Source of the DNA: Sphingobium sp.
GTDB taxonomy: Bacteria > Pseudomonadota > Alphaproteobacteria > Sphingomonadales > Sphingomonadaceae
Assembly: GCA_035196065.1 (NCBI GenBank)
Contig: CP136575.1
Span: forward strand, 463,001 to 527,000
Direction: 5' to 3'
DNA: 64,000 bases
Shown here: positions 1 through 8,726 of the stretch, piece after piece
Numbering within the stretch: the stretch's first letter is position 1
How the letters are laid out: every line of letters begins with the position of its first letter
Notes under the pieces: generated by a model
What the model saw: only the letters and a program-made list of their open reading frames with translations
What the model was told of the DNA's origin: nothing
Databases searched by the model: none
Program-made: the position numbers and the translations under genes

Positions 1-163
1 TGATTCCGGGGGGCTTTTCCGAGCATGGATGGGGCGGCCGGGGCTTTGATACCGCCCCGTAGCACCGACATGATGTTGCAAAAAAGGTCAGGGCCGGGTC
101 GCAACCAGAATGGTGCGTTGGATATGATTATCGGAGAAATAGTCCGGGCTATTTGCGTTTGCC
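1..163. other. Left window edge, no gene recognised
   Basis: No open frame with a plausible start or family match is seen. The stretch lies downstream of the glutathione S-transferase gene, which is read leftwards, and may hold its terminator or the end of a neighbour outside the window. Confidence 0.4.
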
Positions 164-784
164 TTACAGCCCCATAACAATTGCCTTGGCAAAGGCGGGG
201 CGCTCGCTGATGCGCTGTACATAGGCTCTCAAATTGGTCATTTCTTCTGGAATGCAGACAAGCCGATTGCTCATGAAAGCGGCATGGCCGAGCATAATAT
301 CTGCACCTGAGAAATCGCCGATCAGATAATCCTTGCCGGCAAGCGTTTCATCGACCGGCTGCCATGCCCGGGTCAGCAATTTGCGTGCCTGCTCCAGGAC
401 GGTTTCGTCGCGGCGCTCGGGCGGGAGAAGTAGCGTGTGGACGACAATAGTGTTGACGGGAGGCATCACCATGCCTTCGCAATAATGAAACCATTGGAGA
501 TAGGGGGCAAAGTGAGGTCCATCGACAGCGGGCTTCAACCCGCCATTTTTGTGCCGCTCCAGGATATAGTCGACAATGGCACCGGATTCGAAAATCGATA
601 TTTCACCGTCGTCGAGAACCGGGACACGGCCTAACGGATGACGGGCACGATGTTCGTCGGATTTGAGATCCTTGGGATGAAACGCCATCAGGTTCAACTC
701 GTAGGGCAATTCAAGCTCCTCAAGCAACCAACTGATGCGGCTTGCGCGGCTATTCGGTGCAAAGTGTAGCTTCAGACTCATCAT
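164..784 (-). CDS. Glutathione S-transferase family protein
   Basis: A 206-aa protein of the usual GST length. The N-terminal thioredoxin-like half has the FAPNSRASR start and the GSH-binding segment VPVLDDGE...FESGAIVDYI (about residues 55-75). The rest is the all-helical C-terminal domain. It should be cytosolic and conjugate or reduce electrophiles with glutathione; the substrate cannot be read from sequence. Two Met codons stand at the start, with GGGAG about 8 bases upstream supporting either. It is followed on its upstream side by a tRNA fragment that looks like an island boundary, so it may be island cargo. Confidence 0.88.
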   Translation of the reverse strand: MMSLKLHFAPNSRASRISWLLEELELPYELNLMAFHPKDLKSDEHRARHPLGRVPVLDDGEISIFESGAIVDYILERHKNGGLKPAVDGPHFAPYLQWFHYCEGMVMPPVNTIVVHTLLLPPERRDETVLEQARKLLTRAWQPVDETLAGKDYLIGDFSGADIMLGHAAFMSNRLVCIPEEMTNLRAYVQRISERPAFAKAIVMGL

Positions 785-1101
785 TCCGTCTCCCGGTTAC
801 ATTTTTTCGACGCCAGGATGTGCAACGTCGAATCCGTCAGTTTTACTTGCATGGGCGCCGTATTGGGCGGCCAGCGAGCACAATGTCAATCAGGCACAAA
901 GTTCGATTGCGGTAATTGGCAAGTGGGAATGACAGGTTTCGGGCTTGGCATTTGTTCTGCACTGCGACCGCAATTGGGCGCAAAGCTGACACAAAAACAT
1001 TAAGTACAAAGCATTCTAGGCGCACTGCTTTTAAAAATGTTCGGATCGCGTTCGGATTTTTCAGGCGCTCTATAAAAAGCTGATTTAGAACGGAAATTTC
1101 A
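785..1101. other. Gene-free stretch between GST and tRNA fragment
   Basis: About 320 bases with no supported gene. A 146-aa minus-strand open frame crosses it, but its IRTLDPN-type peptide is the familiar mistranslation of a tRNA 3' end, so I do not call it. AT-rich sequence and a repeated GTTCGGA (near 1038 and 1050) lie just left of the tRNA fragment, as expected at an integration junction. Confidence 0.45.
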
Positions 1102-1158
1102 TAGAGCCGAATCTTGCCAAGGTTGGGGTCGAGGGTTCGAATCCCTTCGCCCGCTCCA
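1102..1158 (+). pseudogene. 3' fragment of tRNA-Gly(GCC), probable attachment-site remnant
   Basis: Read on the plus strand, it has TAGAGC (3' side of the D arm), an anticodon arm with loop TTGCCAA (1114-1120, anticodon GCC), variable loop GGGTC, a complete T arm (GAGGG-TTCGAAT-CCCTT, 1131-1147) and acceptor 3' strand CGCCCGC-T-CCA ending at 1158. The matching 5' acceptor strand (GCGGGCG) and the 5' D stem are missing upstream, so it cannot fold as a whole tRNA. Site-specific integrases commonly duplicate exactly this 3' part. A short hairpin (AAAATC/GATTTT, 1168-1183) after it may be the old tRNA terminator. Confidence 0.75.
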
Positions 1159-1306
1159 GTTTTCTTCAAAATCTCCAGATTTTCGCCTTCCACCCCGAAC
1201 GGTGCGATCGCGCCTATGCGTCGGGCCGTGGCTGGGGCTGTATGTGGAATATGGGCGCGGCCAGATCTGCTTCCTTCGGCCAAGCGGCGTTTTGATCGGC
1301 GCTTTG

Positions 1307-2209
1307 CTACCCTTGCCTGCCTTGTGTGGAGATCATGCCGATAAGGGCGTTGACGAGCGGGTCCTGCGGAACATTGGCGAGGCTGATCGCGCTGATCGAA
1401 TAACGCGCACCATCTGCCAACGGCATGGGCAGGATGACTAGGTCGCGCGCGGCGGATTGCGCCCGGACATATGGTTCCGGCAGGAGCGTGATCAACGATC
1501 CTTCTGCAGCAAGCGACAGGCAGGTGCTGAGGCTAAGAATCCGGTAATGGGGAAAACTGGCGCGGCGGTATCGTTCCTCCATCTCGACGGGAATCGCCGA
1601 TCGATAGAGCGGATCATAGCCGGGTATAGCCCATTGCTGCTTGAGCAGGATTTCCGGCGAACAATCGGTTTGCAGCACAGGGTGGTCGGCATGCAGCACC
1701 GCGACATATGGCTCATCGATAATCTGCGTTATGCGAAATGACTGCCGGTCCGGCAATGTGCCGATCAGATTGGAATGGTATAGCAACAGTTCTACCTCGC
1801 GCCGCCGCAAACGGGCAAAGGCAAGATCCGGGGGCATTGTTTCTGCGGTAACCCGCACGTCGGGATGGGCCTTGTGGAACATGGCCAACGCAGATGCCAA
1901 GGATGCCTCGATCACTGCGGGCCCTGCGATCAACCGGATATGCCGGGCACCTGAGGAAATATCCTCGCTGACCTGCCCCGCAAAGGCGAGCAGTTCCGCC
2001 CCGCGCAACGCCAGCCGATGTCCGGCCTCGGTCGGGCTGACCACGCGCGTTGTGCGGTCGAAAACTTCGATGCCCAATTCCTGCTCCAACTGCTGCAGCG
2101 ACTTGGTGAGTGCCGAATGGGTCATGCCCAATTCGTCTGCGGCGCGCGTGAAGCTTTTATTATGATAGACTGAGAGGAAGCGTCGCAGCCGTGTGAGGTT
2201 CAAATCCAT
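1307..2209 (-). CDS. LysR-type transcriptional regulator
   Basis: A 300-aa protein, the family's normal length. Residues 1-60 form the LysR winged helix-turn-helix (SFTRAADELGMTHSALTKSL, then LEQELG and VFDRTTR), followed by a periplasmic-binding-like effector domain (about 90-295). It is divergent from the desaturase-like gene at 2299, with a short shared promoter region that holds a perfect inverted repeat, so it probably controls that gene and itself. The effector is unknown. Confidence 0.9.
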   Translation of the reverse strand: MDLNLTRLRRFLSVYHNKSFTRAADELGMTHSALTKSLQQLEQELGIEVFDRTTRVVSPTEAGHRLALRGAELLAFAGQVSEDISSGARHIRLIAGPAVIEASLASALAMFHKAHPDVRVTAETMPPDLAFARLRRREVELLLYHSNLIGTLPDRQSFRITQIIDEPYVAVLHADHPVLQTDCSPEILLKQQWAIPGYDPLYRSAIPVEMEERYRRASFPHYRILSLSTCLSLAAEGSLITLLPEPYVRAQSAARDLVILPMPLADGARYSISAISLANVPQDPLVNALIGMISTQGRQG

Positions 2210-2223
2210 GTTCTAAAAACTAC

Positions 2224-2241
2224 ATAATATTGGCATATTAT
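2224..2241. promoter_or_regulatory. Inverted repeat, probable LysR operator
   Basis: ATAATAT (2224-2230), four bases TGGC, then ATATTAT (2235-2241) form a perfect AT-rich palindrome in the LysR/desaturase divergent gap. It fits the T-N11-A style of LysR boxes. Binding by this regulator is inferred from position. Confidence 0.5.
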
Positions 2242-2298
2242 TCAATTAATTTGCAAAACAAGGACGTCTATGCCCCGTTTCCACACATGGGGGGCCAT

Positions 2299-3234
2299 AT
2301 GACTGTCGATCAATTCATGGATCAGAATTGGGTGGTGATCACCCTTGCGGCCTTTGCCGCGGGCATGGCGCTTGAACTGATCGCCATCGGCCTGCTGCGC
2401 CGCAAGGGATCGGTTCCGCTCAAGGATTCAGGACTGTCCATCTTCCTTGGCCTTGCAAGCGACCCGGTGAATGCCATCTTCGCCATCATCACCAACGCAG
2501 CGCTGTTCGGTGCCGCACCCTTTGCCATCGCCAACATTCCCAACACATGGTGGGCGTTCTTACTGTGCTTCGTGATTGATGACCTGCGCTTCTACCTGCA
2601 TCATCGCATCTGCCATCGCGTCCGCTGGGGCTGGGCCATGCATGTCGTTCATCACAGCTCGACCAATTTCAATATGCCGATTGCGCTGCGCCAAAGCTGG
2701 ATGAAGCATTTCACCGGCACGATGATGCTGAAAATCCCCCTCATCTTGATCGGTTTTGATCCGGTGCTGGTGATTTTCTGTGGGGTGCTCAACGCGACCT
2801 ATCAATTCTTCCTGCACACTCAGGCGATCGACCGCATGCCGCGCTGGTTCGAATTTATCTTCAACACGCCCAGCCACCACCGGGTGCACCATGGCCGCAA
2901 CGCGAAATATCTTGATGCCAATTATGCCGGCACGCTGATCATCTGGGATCGGATGCTGGGAACCTTTGTCGAGGAGGATCGCGCCGAACCGGTTGATTTC
3001 GGATTGGTCAAAAATCTCGACACCTATAATCCATTGACGATCCTGACGCATGAATATGTCGGAATCGCCAAGGATGCGAGCCAGCGCGGGCTGAGCCTGT
3101 GGCAGCGGCTTTGCTATATCTTCGCTCCGCCGGGCTGGAGCCATGACGGATCGCGCCAGAGCTCGGAAGACATCAAGCGCGCTGCGGGGCTTTTGCCGGC
3201 TGAAACGCCGGGCGCGAGCATGAAGCAAGCATGA
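2299..3234 (+). CDS. Sterol desaturase / fatty acid hydroxylase family protein
   Basis: An integral-membrane di-iron oxygenase-like protein of about 311 aa. The three histidine clusters of the family are present: HHRICH, HVVHH and HHRVHH, between hydrophobic segments. Such enzymes hydroxylate or desaturate lipids in the inner membrane; the substrate is unknown. The open frame extends back to a TTG at 2230, but that lies inside the putative operator. ATG 2299 or 2287 is likelier, though neither has a strong ribosome site. Its stop overlaps the next gene by ATGA, so the two are translated together. Confidence 0.82.
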   Translation: MTVDQFMDQNWVVITLAAFAAGMALELIAIGLLRRKGSVPLKDSGLSIFLGLASDPVNAIFAIITNAALFGAAPFAIANIPNTWWAFLLCFVIDDLRFYLHHRICHRVRWGWAMHVVHHSSTNFNMPIALRQSWMKHFTGTMMLKIPLILIGFDPVLVIFCGVLNATYQFFLHTQAIDRMPRWFEFIFNTPSHHRVHHGRNAKYLDANYAGTLIIWDRMLGTFVEEDRAEPVDFGLVKNLDTYNPLTILTHEYVGIAKDASQRGLSLWQRLCYIFAPPGWSHDGSRQSSEDIKRAAGLLPAETPGASMKQA

Positions 3235-3845
3235 TGCCCGCCCATTATGCCCTGTCTGATGCGGCCATCGTAATGGTCGCGGCCTGGGCGGCGCTGCCCC
3301 TTTGGCGTCAGGGAAAAATCCTGCCGGCCTTTGCGATGGCGTGTCTCGGCATCGCGGCCGCTATCGGCGTGGTGCGTTTTGGTGCTGGCTTGCAAGCCGA
3401 GCTGGCAGCGCTGCATGCAGGCGGCTCGCAAATGCTGGGTCTGGCCGCCCTATTGGCGCTGGCGGCGCACATCCTGCGGCGCAAAAGCGATCGAAACGAT
3501 GGCGCGTTTGCCTTTGCGATTCTGGCTATTTCAGCGGGTATATTTTTCCTCGCAAAGTCGCTTCTTGCGCCGCTTTTCCTTCTGACCCTGACAGTCGGGC
3601 TATGTGCCGCCATCTGGCATGCATACCGCTTCGGTCTATCATGGCTCGTTCCGTCTGGTTTGATGATCTTGCTGGCGAACACCCTCCTCATTCGGCGGTC
3701 GCCTTGGCTTGCAGAAGCGGCCGCTTGGCACATTTACCACCTGCTGATCGCGCTTGCCCTCATCCTGTTAGCAAGCGCTATGCATGCCACCCCCCTCGAC
3801 GTGCGCGAAAAAGGCGCATATCGTGCTCCGCATAAGAATCGTTAA
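3231..3845 (+). CDS. Multi-pass membrane protein of unknown function
   Basis: A 204-aa protein made mostly of hydrophobic segments, about six or seven possible membrane helices, separated by short basic loops (RRKSDRND, REKGAYRAPHKNR at the end). No family was recognised. The ATGA overlap with the desaturase-like gene suggests it works with that enzyme, for example as a partner in the same lipid pathway; this is inference from context only. Confidence 0.7.
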   Translation: MMPAHYALSDAAIVMVAAWAALPLWRQGKILPAFAMACLGIAAAIGVVRFGAGLQAELAALHAGGSQMLGLAALLALAAHILRRKSDRNDGAFAFAILAISAGIFFLAKSLLAPLFLLTLTVGLCAAIWHAYRFGLSWLVPSGLMILLANTLLIRRSPWLAEAAAWHIYHLLIALALILLASAMHATPLDVREKGAYRAPHKNR

Positions 3846-3869
3846 AATGCGGGCAAAGGGACAAACGAT

Positions 3870-4712
3870 ATGGACTTGCTGGTAAGCACCGAGTGGCTGG
3901 CCAAGGAATTGGGCGCATCGGATTTGCGCGTTGTTGATGCGACATGGCACATGCCCGATGCCGGTCGTAACGCAGCCGCAGAATATGAAGGCGGGCATAT
4001 CCCCGGCGCAGTGTTCATGGATCTGGCCGAAATCGCCGATGCCTCGAGTGGCCTTCCCAACATGCTTCCCCCGCCAGAGAAGTTCGCCAGTCGCATGCAG
4101 TCACTGGGTCTAGGCGATGGCAGCCGGATCGTCGTTTATGATGACAGCCCGTTCAAATCGGCAACCCGCGCCTGGTGGATGCTGACGCTGTTTGGCGCGC
4201 ATGATGTTGCGATCCTTGATGGCGGGCTGGCCAAATGGAAGGCCGAGGGCCGCCCGCTTGAAAATGGCAAGCCCGCTTTGCGTCACCGCCACTTCACCGT
4301 TTGGAAAGACGATAGCGCCGTGCGCAGCAAGGCCGATATGCTCGCCAATCTGCACAGCAAGGAAGCGGTTGTCGTCGATGCCCGTGGGGCGGGGCGCTTT
4401 ACCGGTGAAGAACAGGAACCACGCCCGGACATGGCATCGGGCCACATTCCCGGCAGCCGCAATCTTCCTTATTCAACGCTGTTCAACGCCGATGGAAGCT
4501 GGAAACAGGGTGATGCGCTTTTGGCCGAGTTCAAGGCGGCAGGCGTCGATCTTGACCAGCCGATGATCACCACCTGCGGATCGGGCATGACGGCGGCCGT
4601 GGTGCTGTTCGGTGCGCGCCTGACCGGCAAGAAGGACATTGCGCTATATGACGGCAGCTGGAGCGAATGGGGCCTCGATCCCGATACGCCCAAGGCACAA
4701 GGCCCCGCCTGA
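3870..4712 (+). CDS. sseA: 3-mercaptopyruvate sulfurtransferase (two rhodanese domains)
   Basis: A 280-aa cytosolic protein with tandem rhodanese domains. The N-terminal, inactive one is about residues 1-140 (EYEGGHIPGAVFMDL, GSRIVVYDD), and the catalytic one about 160-275. The active-site loop is CGSGMTA with Cys236; the CGSGxT form is typical of mercaptopyruvate rather than thiosulfate sulfurtransferases. It moves sulfur from 3-mercaptopyruvate to cyanide, thiols or proteins. The start is ATG 25 bases after the upstream gene, with GGGACAAACG in front. Confidence 0.9.
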   Translation: MDLLVSTEWLAKELGASDLRVVDATWHMPDAGRNAAAEYEGGHIPGAVFMDLAEIADASSGLPNMLPPPEKFASRMQSLGLGDGSRIVVYDDSPFKSATRAWWMLTLFGAHDVAILDGGLAKWKAEGRPLENGKPALRHRHFTVWKDDSAVRSKADMLANLHSKEAVVVDARGAGRFTGEEQEPRPDMASGHIPGSRNLPYSTLFNADGSWKQGDALLAEFKAAGVDLDQPMITTCGSGMTAAVVLFGARLTGKKDIALYDGSWSEWGLDPDTPKAQGPA

Positions 4713-4729
4713 AGCGTAACGCTGACCGC

Positions 4730-5008
4730 TTAATAGGCGGACGGATCGCTGGCGGGGAAGGATTGGTCGAGGGCCTCGTCAACCTTGTCCCAATCATCGG
4801 CGACATCATCGCGCATCGCTTCCGGCCCTGCAGATCGAGTCTGATCGAAATTTTCGCGGTCGGTTTCGCCATCGGCAAATGCGGCGGAATGGCCGCAATC
4901 ATCCTCGCCTGCCCAAAAATGCCGGAGCAACAGCGCACCTGCTACGGCCACGCTGGCGCCAAGCGCCCATACACCGATCCGGCTATAGGATCGTGCCGTT
5001 CGCGCCAT
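4730..5008 (-). CDS. Small membrane protein with SFPASDP C-terminal motif
   Basis: About 92 aa: a basic N-terminus (MARTARSYSR), one membrane helix (GVWALGASVAVAGALLLRHF), an acidic linker, and a C-terminal DKVDEALDQSFPASDPSAY. The DEaxxxSFPASDPP-like tail recurs in small alphaproteobacterial proteins of unknown role. The frame is open to 5092, but I choose ATG 5008: it has GGAGG seven bases upstream, and an EcfG-type promoter at 5058-5082 would start RNA below 5092. It is therefore probably a general-stress gene. The function is unknown. Confidence 0.72.
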   Translation of the reverse strand: MARTARSYSRIGVWALGASVAVAGALLLRHFWAGEDDCGHSAAFADGETDRENFDQTRSAGPEAMRDDVADDWDKVDEALDQSFPASDPSAY

Positions 5009-5057
5009 GATCTGCCTCCATCCATGCTGCATTATCCATTGCTGCAAGCGATCGGAT

Positions 5058-5082
5058 AACGGGCGCGGCGCTTGCCTGTTCC
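5058..5082 (-). promoter_or_regulatory. EcfG-type general stress promoter
   Basis: On the minus strand GGAAC (5082-5078), a 16-base spacer and CGTT (5061-5058) match the sigma-EcfG consensus exactly. Start of RNA would be near 5050, giving a leader of about 40 bases before ATG 5008. Confidence 0.65.
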
Positions 5083-5159
5083 CTGCATTCAAAGCAGCGC
5101 CATCGGGGGAACATATGGATAGCCTTGCGGTGCAGCGCCTTTAGCGGCTAACGGACAGC

Positions 5160-6353
5160 ATGGCCGACCTCAAACGCCCCTCTAAAGCCGACACGAAAAT
5201 TGTCACTGGCGGCCGGCGGCCCGAATGGACCGGCGCCGTCGTCAACCCGCCCGTCTGGCGCGCAAGCACGCATCTTTACGAAAATGTCGCAGCGCTTGAG
5301 GCAGGCGACAAAACCAACGAAGACGGCCGTTTCTTCTACGGCAGGCGCGGGGCGCCCACCCAATGGTCGCTTGCCGAGGCGCTGACCGAGTTGGAACCCG
5401 GCGCGCATGGGACGATGCTTTATCCATCGGGTGTGGCCGCGATTTCGGCTGCACTGCTGTCGGTGCTCCAGCCGGGCGATGTTCTGCTGATGAGCGACAA
5501 TGCCTATGATCCAAGCCGCAGCTTTGCGCAGGGTTTTCTGAAGCGCTGGGGCGTCGAGACGCGCTTCTTCGATCCATTGATGGGCGCAGACATAGCGACG
5601 CTATTTTGTGAACGCACCCGCGCGATCTTGCTCGAAAGCCCGGGCAGCCTCACCTTTGAGGTATCCGACGTTCCCGCCATCTGCGCCGCGGCCAAGGCGC
5701 ATAAGGGCAAGCGCGAGATCGTGACACTGCTCGATAACACTTGGGCGACGCCCTATTTCTTCACGGCGCTCGACAAGGGCGTGGACATGAGCATCCTTGC
5801 CGCGACCAAGTATGTCGTCGGCCATAGTGATGTGATGGCAGGCAGCGTCACCACGACAAAGCGACATTGGCAGGCGTTGCGATCCACCGCACATGCGCTG
5901 GGGCAGGTGCTTTCCCCTGATGACGCCTATCTCGCCGCACGCGGGCTTCGCACGATGGCCGTGCGATTGAAGGCCCATGAGGCATCTGCGCTGGACATCG
6001 CGACATGGCTATCGACGCGGCCGGAAGTCGCAACCGTTCTGCACCCCGCGCTGCCAACATGCCCGGGCCATGATATCTGGAAGCGGGATTTCACCGGTTC
6101 GTCGGGGTTGTTTTCGATCATCCTGAGAGGCGATTGGGAAAAGGCGGCGCGCTTCGTTGATGCGCTTCAGCTGTTCGGCATCGGCTATAGCTGGGGCGGC
6201 TTTGAAAGCCTTGTCTGCCCCAAGCGGCCGGAACATTATCGCAGCGCGACGCAATGGGCCTGTGATGGCACCGTCATCCGCCTGCAAATCGGGCTGGAAG
6301 ATGTCGAGGATTTAAAGGCCGATCTTGAACGCGGCTTTGCGGCGATGGCCTAA
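5160..6353 (+). CDS. metC: Cystathionine beta-lyase
   Basis: A 397-aa PLP enzyme of the Cys/Met metabolism family, full length. The N-terminus has VVNPPVWRASTHLYE. The cofactor lysine lies in ILAATKYVVGHSDVMAGSV (Lys217), and the C-terminal SWGGFESL motif is that of bacterial MetC rather than MetB. It cleaves cystathionine to homocysteine, pyruvate and ammonia. The stop overlaps the convergent ABC ATPase gene end by a few bases. Confidence 0.88.
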   Translation: MADLKRPSKADTKIVTGGRRPEWTGAVVNPPVWRASTHLYENVAALEAGDKTNEDGRFFYGRRGAPTQWSLAEALTELEPGAHGTMLYPSGVAAISAALLSVLQPGDVLLMSDNAYDPSRSFAQGFLKRWGVETRFFDPLMGADIATLFCERTRAILLESPGSLTFEVSDVPAICAAAKAHKGKREIVTLLDNTWATPYFFTALDKGVDMSILAATKYVVGHSDVMAGSVTTTKRHWQALRSTAHALGQVLSPDDAYLAARGLRTMAVRLKAHEASALDIATWLSTRPEVATVLHPALPTCPGHDIWKRDFTGSSGLFSIILRGDWEKAARFVDALQLFGIGYSWGGFESLVCPKRPEHYRSATQWACDGTVIRLQIGLEDVEDLKADLERGFAAMA

Positions 6354-7903
6354 CCGCTCGCTGCAATCAGCCTTTGTGTCGCCGCCGCCTGCGGATGGGC
6401 AAACAATGCCTCTCGCGTCGCACATTCGACGATCCGGCCGGCATCCATCACCGCAATCCGGTGCGCCACACGGCGGGCCAAGGCCAGATCATGGGTGATG
6501 AACAGCATCGAAAGCCCACGCTCGCGCTGTAGCCGCGTGAACAAGGCCGTCACGCCGTCCGCAACAAGCGGGTCGAGCGCCGAGGTGGCCTCATCGAGCA
6601 GCAGCATGTCCGGATTGGCCGCGAGCGCCCGGGCAATCGCCACACGCTGCGCCTGCCCGCCAGACAGCGACGCAGGCTTTCGGCTGGCAAAATCGCGCGG
6701 CAGGCCGACTTCTTCAAGCAATTGTTCCACATATGCGTTGCCATCGGATGCTGCAGAATGTGGCGTCAGAAAACGGACAGGCTCCAATAGGATGTCAGCC
6801 ACCGTCCAGCGCGGATCAAGGCTGGCGAGCGGATCCTGGAACACCGGCTGGATCAGACGGCGATGCTCGGCGGTGCGGCTGCGGCGCGGTGGCAGCGTCT
6901 TGCCCTGCCAGTTGATCGTTCCCGATGCCATCGGCCCCAGCCCTGCAACCGCACGGCCGAGTGTGGATTTGCCCGAACCAGACCCGCCAACCAGCGCCAG
7001 CGTTTCACCCTTGGCAAGTGTCAGGCTGGCATCGACCACAGCGCCGATCCGTCCCCTGCGCCAACCCGGCCTAGGGAAATGGACATGGACATTTTCGACC
7101 TGAAGCAAGGGTTCGGTTGCCGGGGGAAGCGGTGCCCAAGGTTCTGACAGGCGCGGTGTTGCCGCCATCAGGCGCCGCCCATAGTCGGTTGCCGGCGCCG
7201 TCGCGATCTGCCCGGCATTGCCGGCCTCGGCGACCTTGCCCTGATCTAGCAGCAACAATCGGTCGGCATGATGTTCGATCCCTGCCAGATCGTGGCTGAC
7301 CAGCAGCATTGCCATCCCCCGCTCGCGACAGAGCCGGATGAGGAGCGCCATAATCTCTCCACGCAGCGCAGCATCAAGCGCGCTGACCGGTTCATCGGCG
7401 ACAAGATAGCGCGGGCCATGGGCGAGCGCGGCGGCGATCAGCACGCGCTGCCTTTCTCCACCCGAAAGCCTGTGCGGATATTGCGCCAGCCTTTCTTCAG
7501 GGCGCGACAGGCCGACCGCCTCCAGCATCGCGACCATCGCCGCCTTGTCGGGTTTTGCGCCACCTGCCTGCATCGCAGCCTCGACCAGATGCGCGCGCAC
7601 GGTGCGGTGCGGCGTCAATGCGGTCAGCGGCTGTTGAAAGACAAAACCCAGTTTTTCGGCACGCACGCGGCTGAGTTCGCGTTCCGAAAGCCCGACCAGT
7701 TCTACGCCGTCGAGTGCCGCCGAACCGCTGGCGATACCGGCGCTTAGCCCGAATGGCGTCATTGCGCTCATGCTTTTGCCGGCCCCGGACGCGCCGGCTA
7801 ACGCAACAATTTCGCCGGGCGCAATGGCAAAGCTGACATCTTCAACAATGGTCTTGCCGCCGACATGGACGGCAAGGTTATGAACGATATATCCCGCACT
7901 CAT
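6350..7903 (-). CDS. Oligopeptide-type ABC importer, fused double ATP-binding subunit
   Basis: A 517-aa protein carrying two complete ATPase domains like YejF/GsiA. Domain 1 (about 5-240) has Walker A GASGAGKS and signature LSGGERQRV. Domain 2 (about 265-515) has GGSGSGKS and LSGGQAQRV. Walker B segments LVADEP and LLLDEA are visible. It should power import of peptides or similar small molecules through the two permeases encoded at 7900 and 9240. Its ATG overlaps the permease stop by four bases. No substrate-binding protein gene is in the window. Confidence 0.9.
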   Translation of the reverse strand: MSAGYIVHNLAVHVGGKTIVEDVSFAIAPGEIVALAGASGAGKSMSAMTPFGLSAGIASGSAALDGVELVGLSERELSRVRAEKLGFVFQQPLTALTPHRTVRAHLVEAAMQAGGAKPDKAAMVAMLEAVGLSRPEERLAQYPHRLSGGERQRVLIAAALAHGPRYLVADEPVSALDAALRGEIMALLIRLCRERGMAMLLVSHDLAGIEHHADRLLLLDQGKVAEAGNAGQIATAPATDYGRRLMAATPRLSEPWAPLPPATEPLLQVENVHVHFPRPGWRRGRIGAVVDASLTLAKGETLALVGGSGSGKSTLGRAVAGLGPMASGTINWQGKTLPPRRSRTAEHRRLIQPVFQDPLASLDPRWTVADILLEPVRFLTPHSAASDGNAYVEQLLEEVGLPRDFASRKPASLSGGQAQRVAIARALAANPDMLLLDEATSALDPLVADGVTALFTRLQRERGLSMLFITHDLALARRVAHRIAVMDAGRIVECATREALFAHPQAAATQRLIAASG

Positions 7904-8691
7904 TTCGCTGCATCCGCCAGCCGGTCACGAAATCGTTCACCGGCAATGGTCAGGCAGGCGATGATCGTCACCAGCACGGCACCGGGTAGAAGCAGGGCCA
8001 CAGGGTGCATATCCATTTCCTCGGCCCCTTCGTTGACGAGTATGCCGAGCGAGGTCAGCGGTTCCTGCACGCCCAGCCCGAGGAAGGAGAGAAAACTTTC
8101 GATCATCACCACATGCGGAATGGTGAGCATCAGATAAGCGACCGCAACGCCTGCTACATTGGGCAAGATATGCCGCCAAAGCGTGACGCGCGCGGGCGAT
8201 CCCGCAGCCTCTGCTGCAAGAATGAAGGGCCGTTGCTTGAGCGCGATGACCTGACCGCGCACGACCCGTGCCATGGTCAGCCATTCGACAAAACCGATGC
8301 CCAGAAAGACGAGGAAGATCGATCGACCGAACACCACCATCAGCAGGATAACGACAAACATAAAGGGCAGCGCATATAAGCCGTCGACAATGCGCATCAT
8401 CCATTCGTCGGTGCGCCCCCCCACCCAGCCGGCAATCGCGCCCCAGGCAACGCCAACCGCAAGGGCGACCAGCGCGGCGGCCAACGCCACCGAGAGCGTC
8501 ACCCGCGTGCCAACCAGCAGGCGCGCCAGCCGGTCTCTGCCAAGATCATCGGTACCGAGAATATGGCCATCGGTGAAAAGGCCGACGCGCACGCTATCCC
8601 AATCAATCGACACATGGTCATAAGGCAGCAGCGGCGGCACCAGTAACGCAACCAGCGCTATCAGCGCAAAAAGGATCAGGGCGGGCCTCAT
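7900..8691 (-). CDS. Oligopeptide-type ABC importer permease (OppC/YejE-like)
   Basis: A 263-aa inner-membrane protein with about six helices and the BPD_transp_1 coupling region EAAGSPARVTLWRHILPNV (about residues 165-183). The N-terminal HILGTDDLGRDRLARLL segment is typical of the OppC side. It forms the pore with the partner permease at 9240-10160, from which it is now separated by a GxxExxY gene cassette. Confidence 0.9.
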   Translation of the reverse strand: MRPALILFALIALVALLVPPLLPYDHVSIDWDSVRVGLFTDGHILGTDDLGRDRLARLLVGTRVTLSVALAAALVALAVGVAWGAIAGWVGGRTDEWMMRIVDGLYALPFMFVVILLMVVFGRSIFLVFLGIGFVEWLTMARVVRGQVIALKQRPFILAAEAAGSPARVTLWRHILPNVAGVAVAYLMLTIPHVVMIESFLSFLGLGVQEPLTSLGILVNEGAEEMDMHPVALLLPGAVLVTIIACLTIAGERFRDRLADAAK

Positions 8692-8726
8692 GACATCCTC
8701 ACGCCGCCGGAGACGTTGGTGCCAGA

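Noticed and set aside
843-1283. 146-aa minus-strand open frame
   Set aside because: Its IRTLDPNLGK-type peptide is the reverse reading of a tRNA 3' end, and it has no start support.
2270-2302. Ten-codon leader-like frame whose stop overlaps ATG 2299
   Set aside because: It has an AAGGACG site, so coupling is possible, but so short a frame is likely by chance.
5093-5159. Riboswitch upstream of metC
   Set aside because: Too short and no SAM- or cobalamin-type pairing could be traced by eye.
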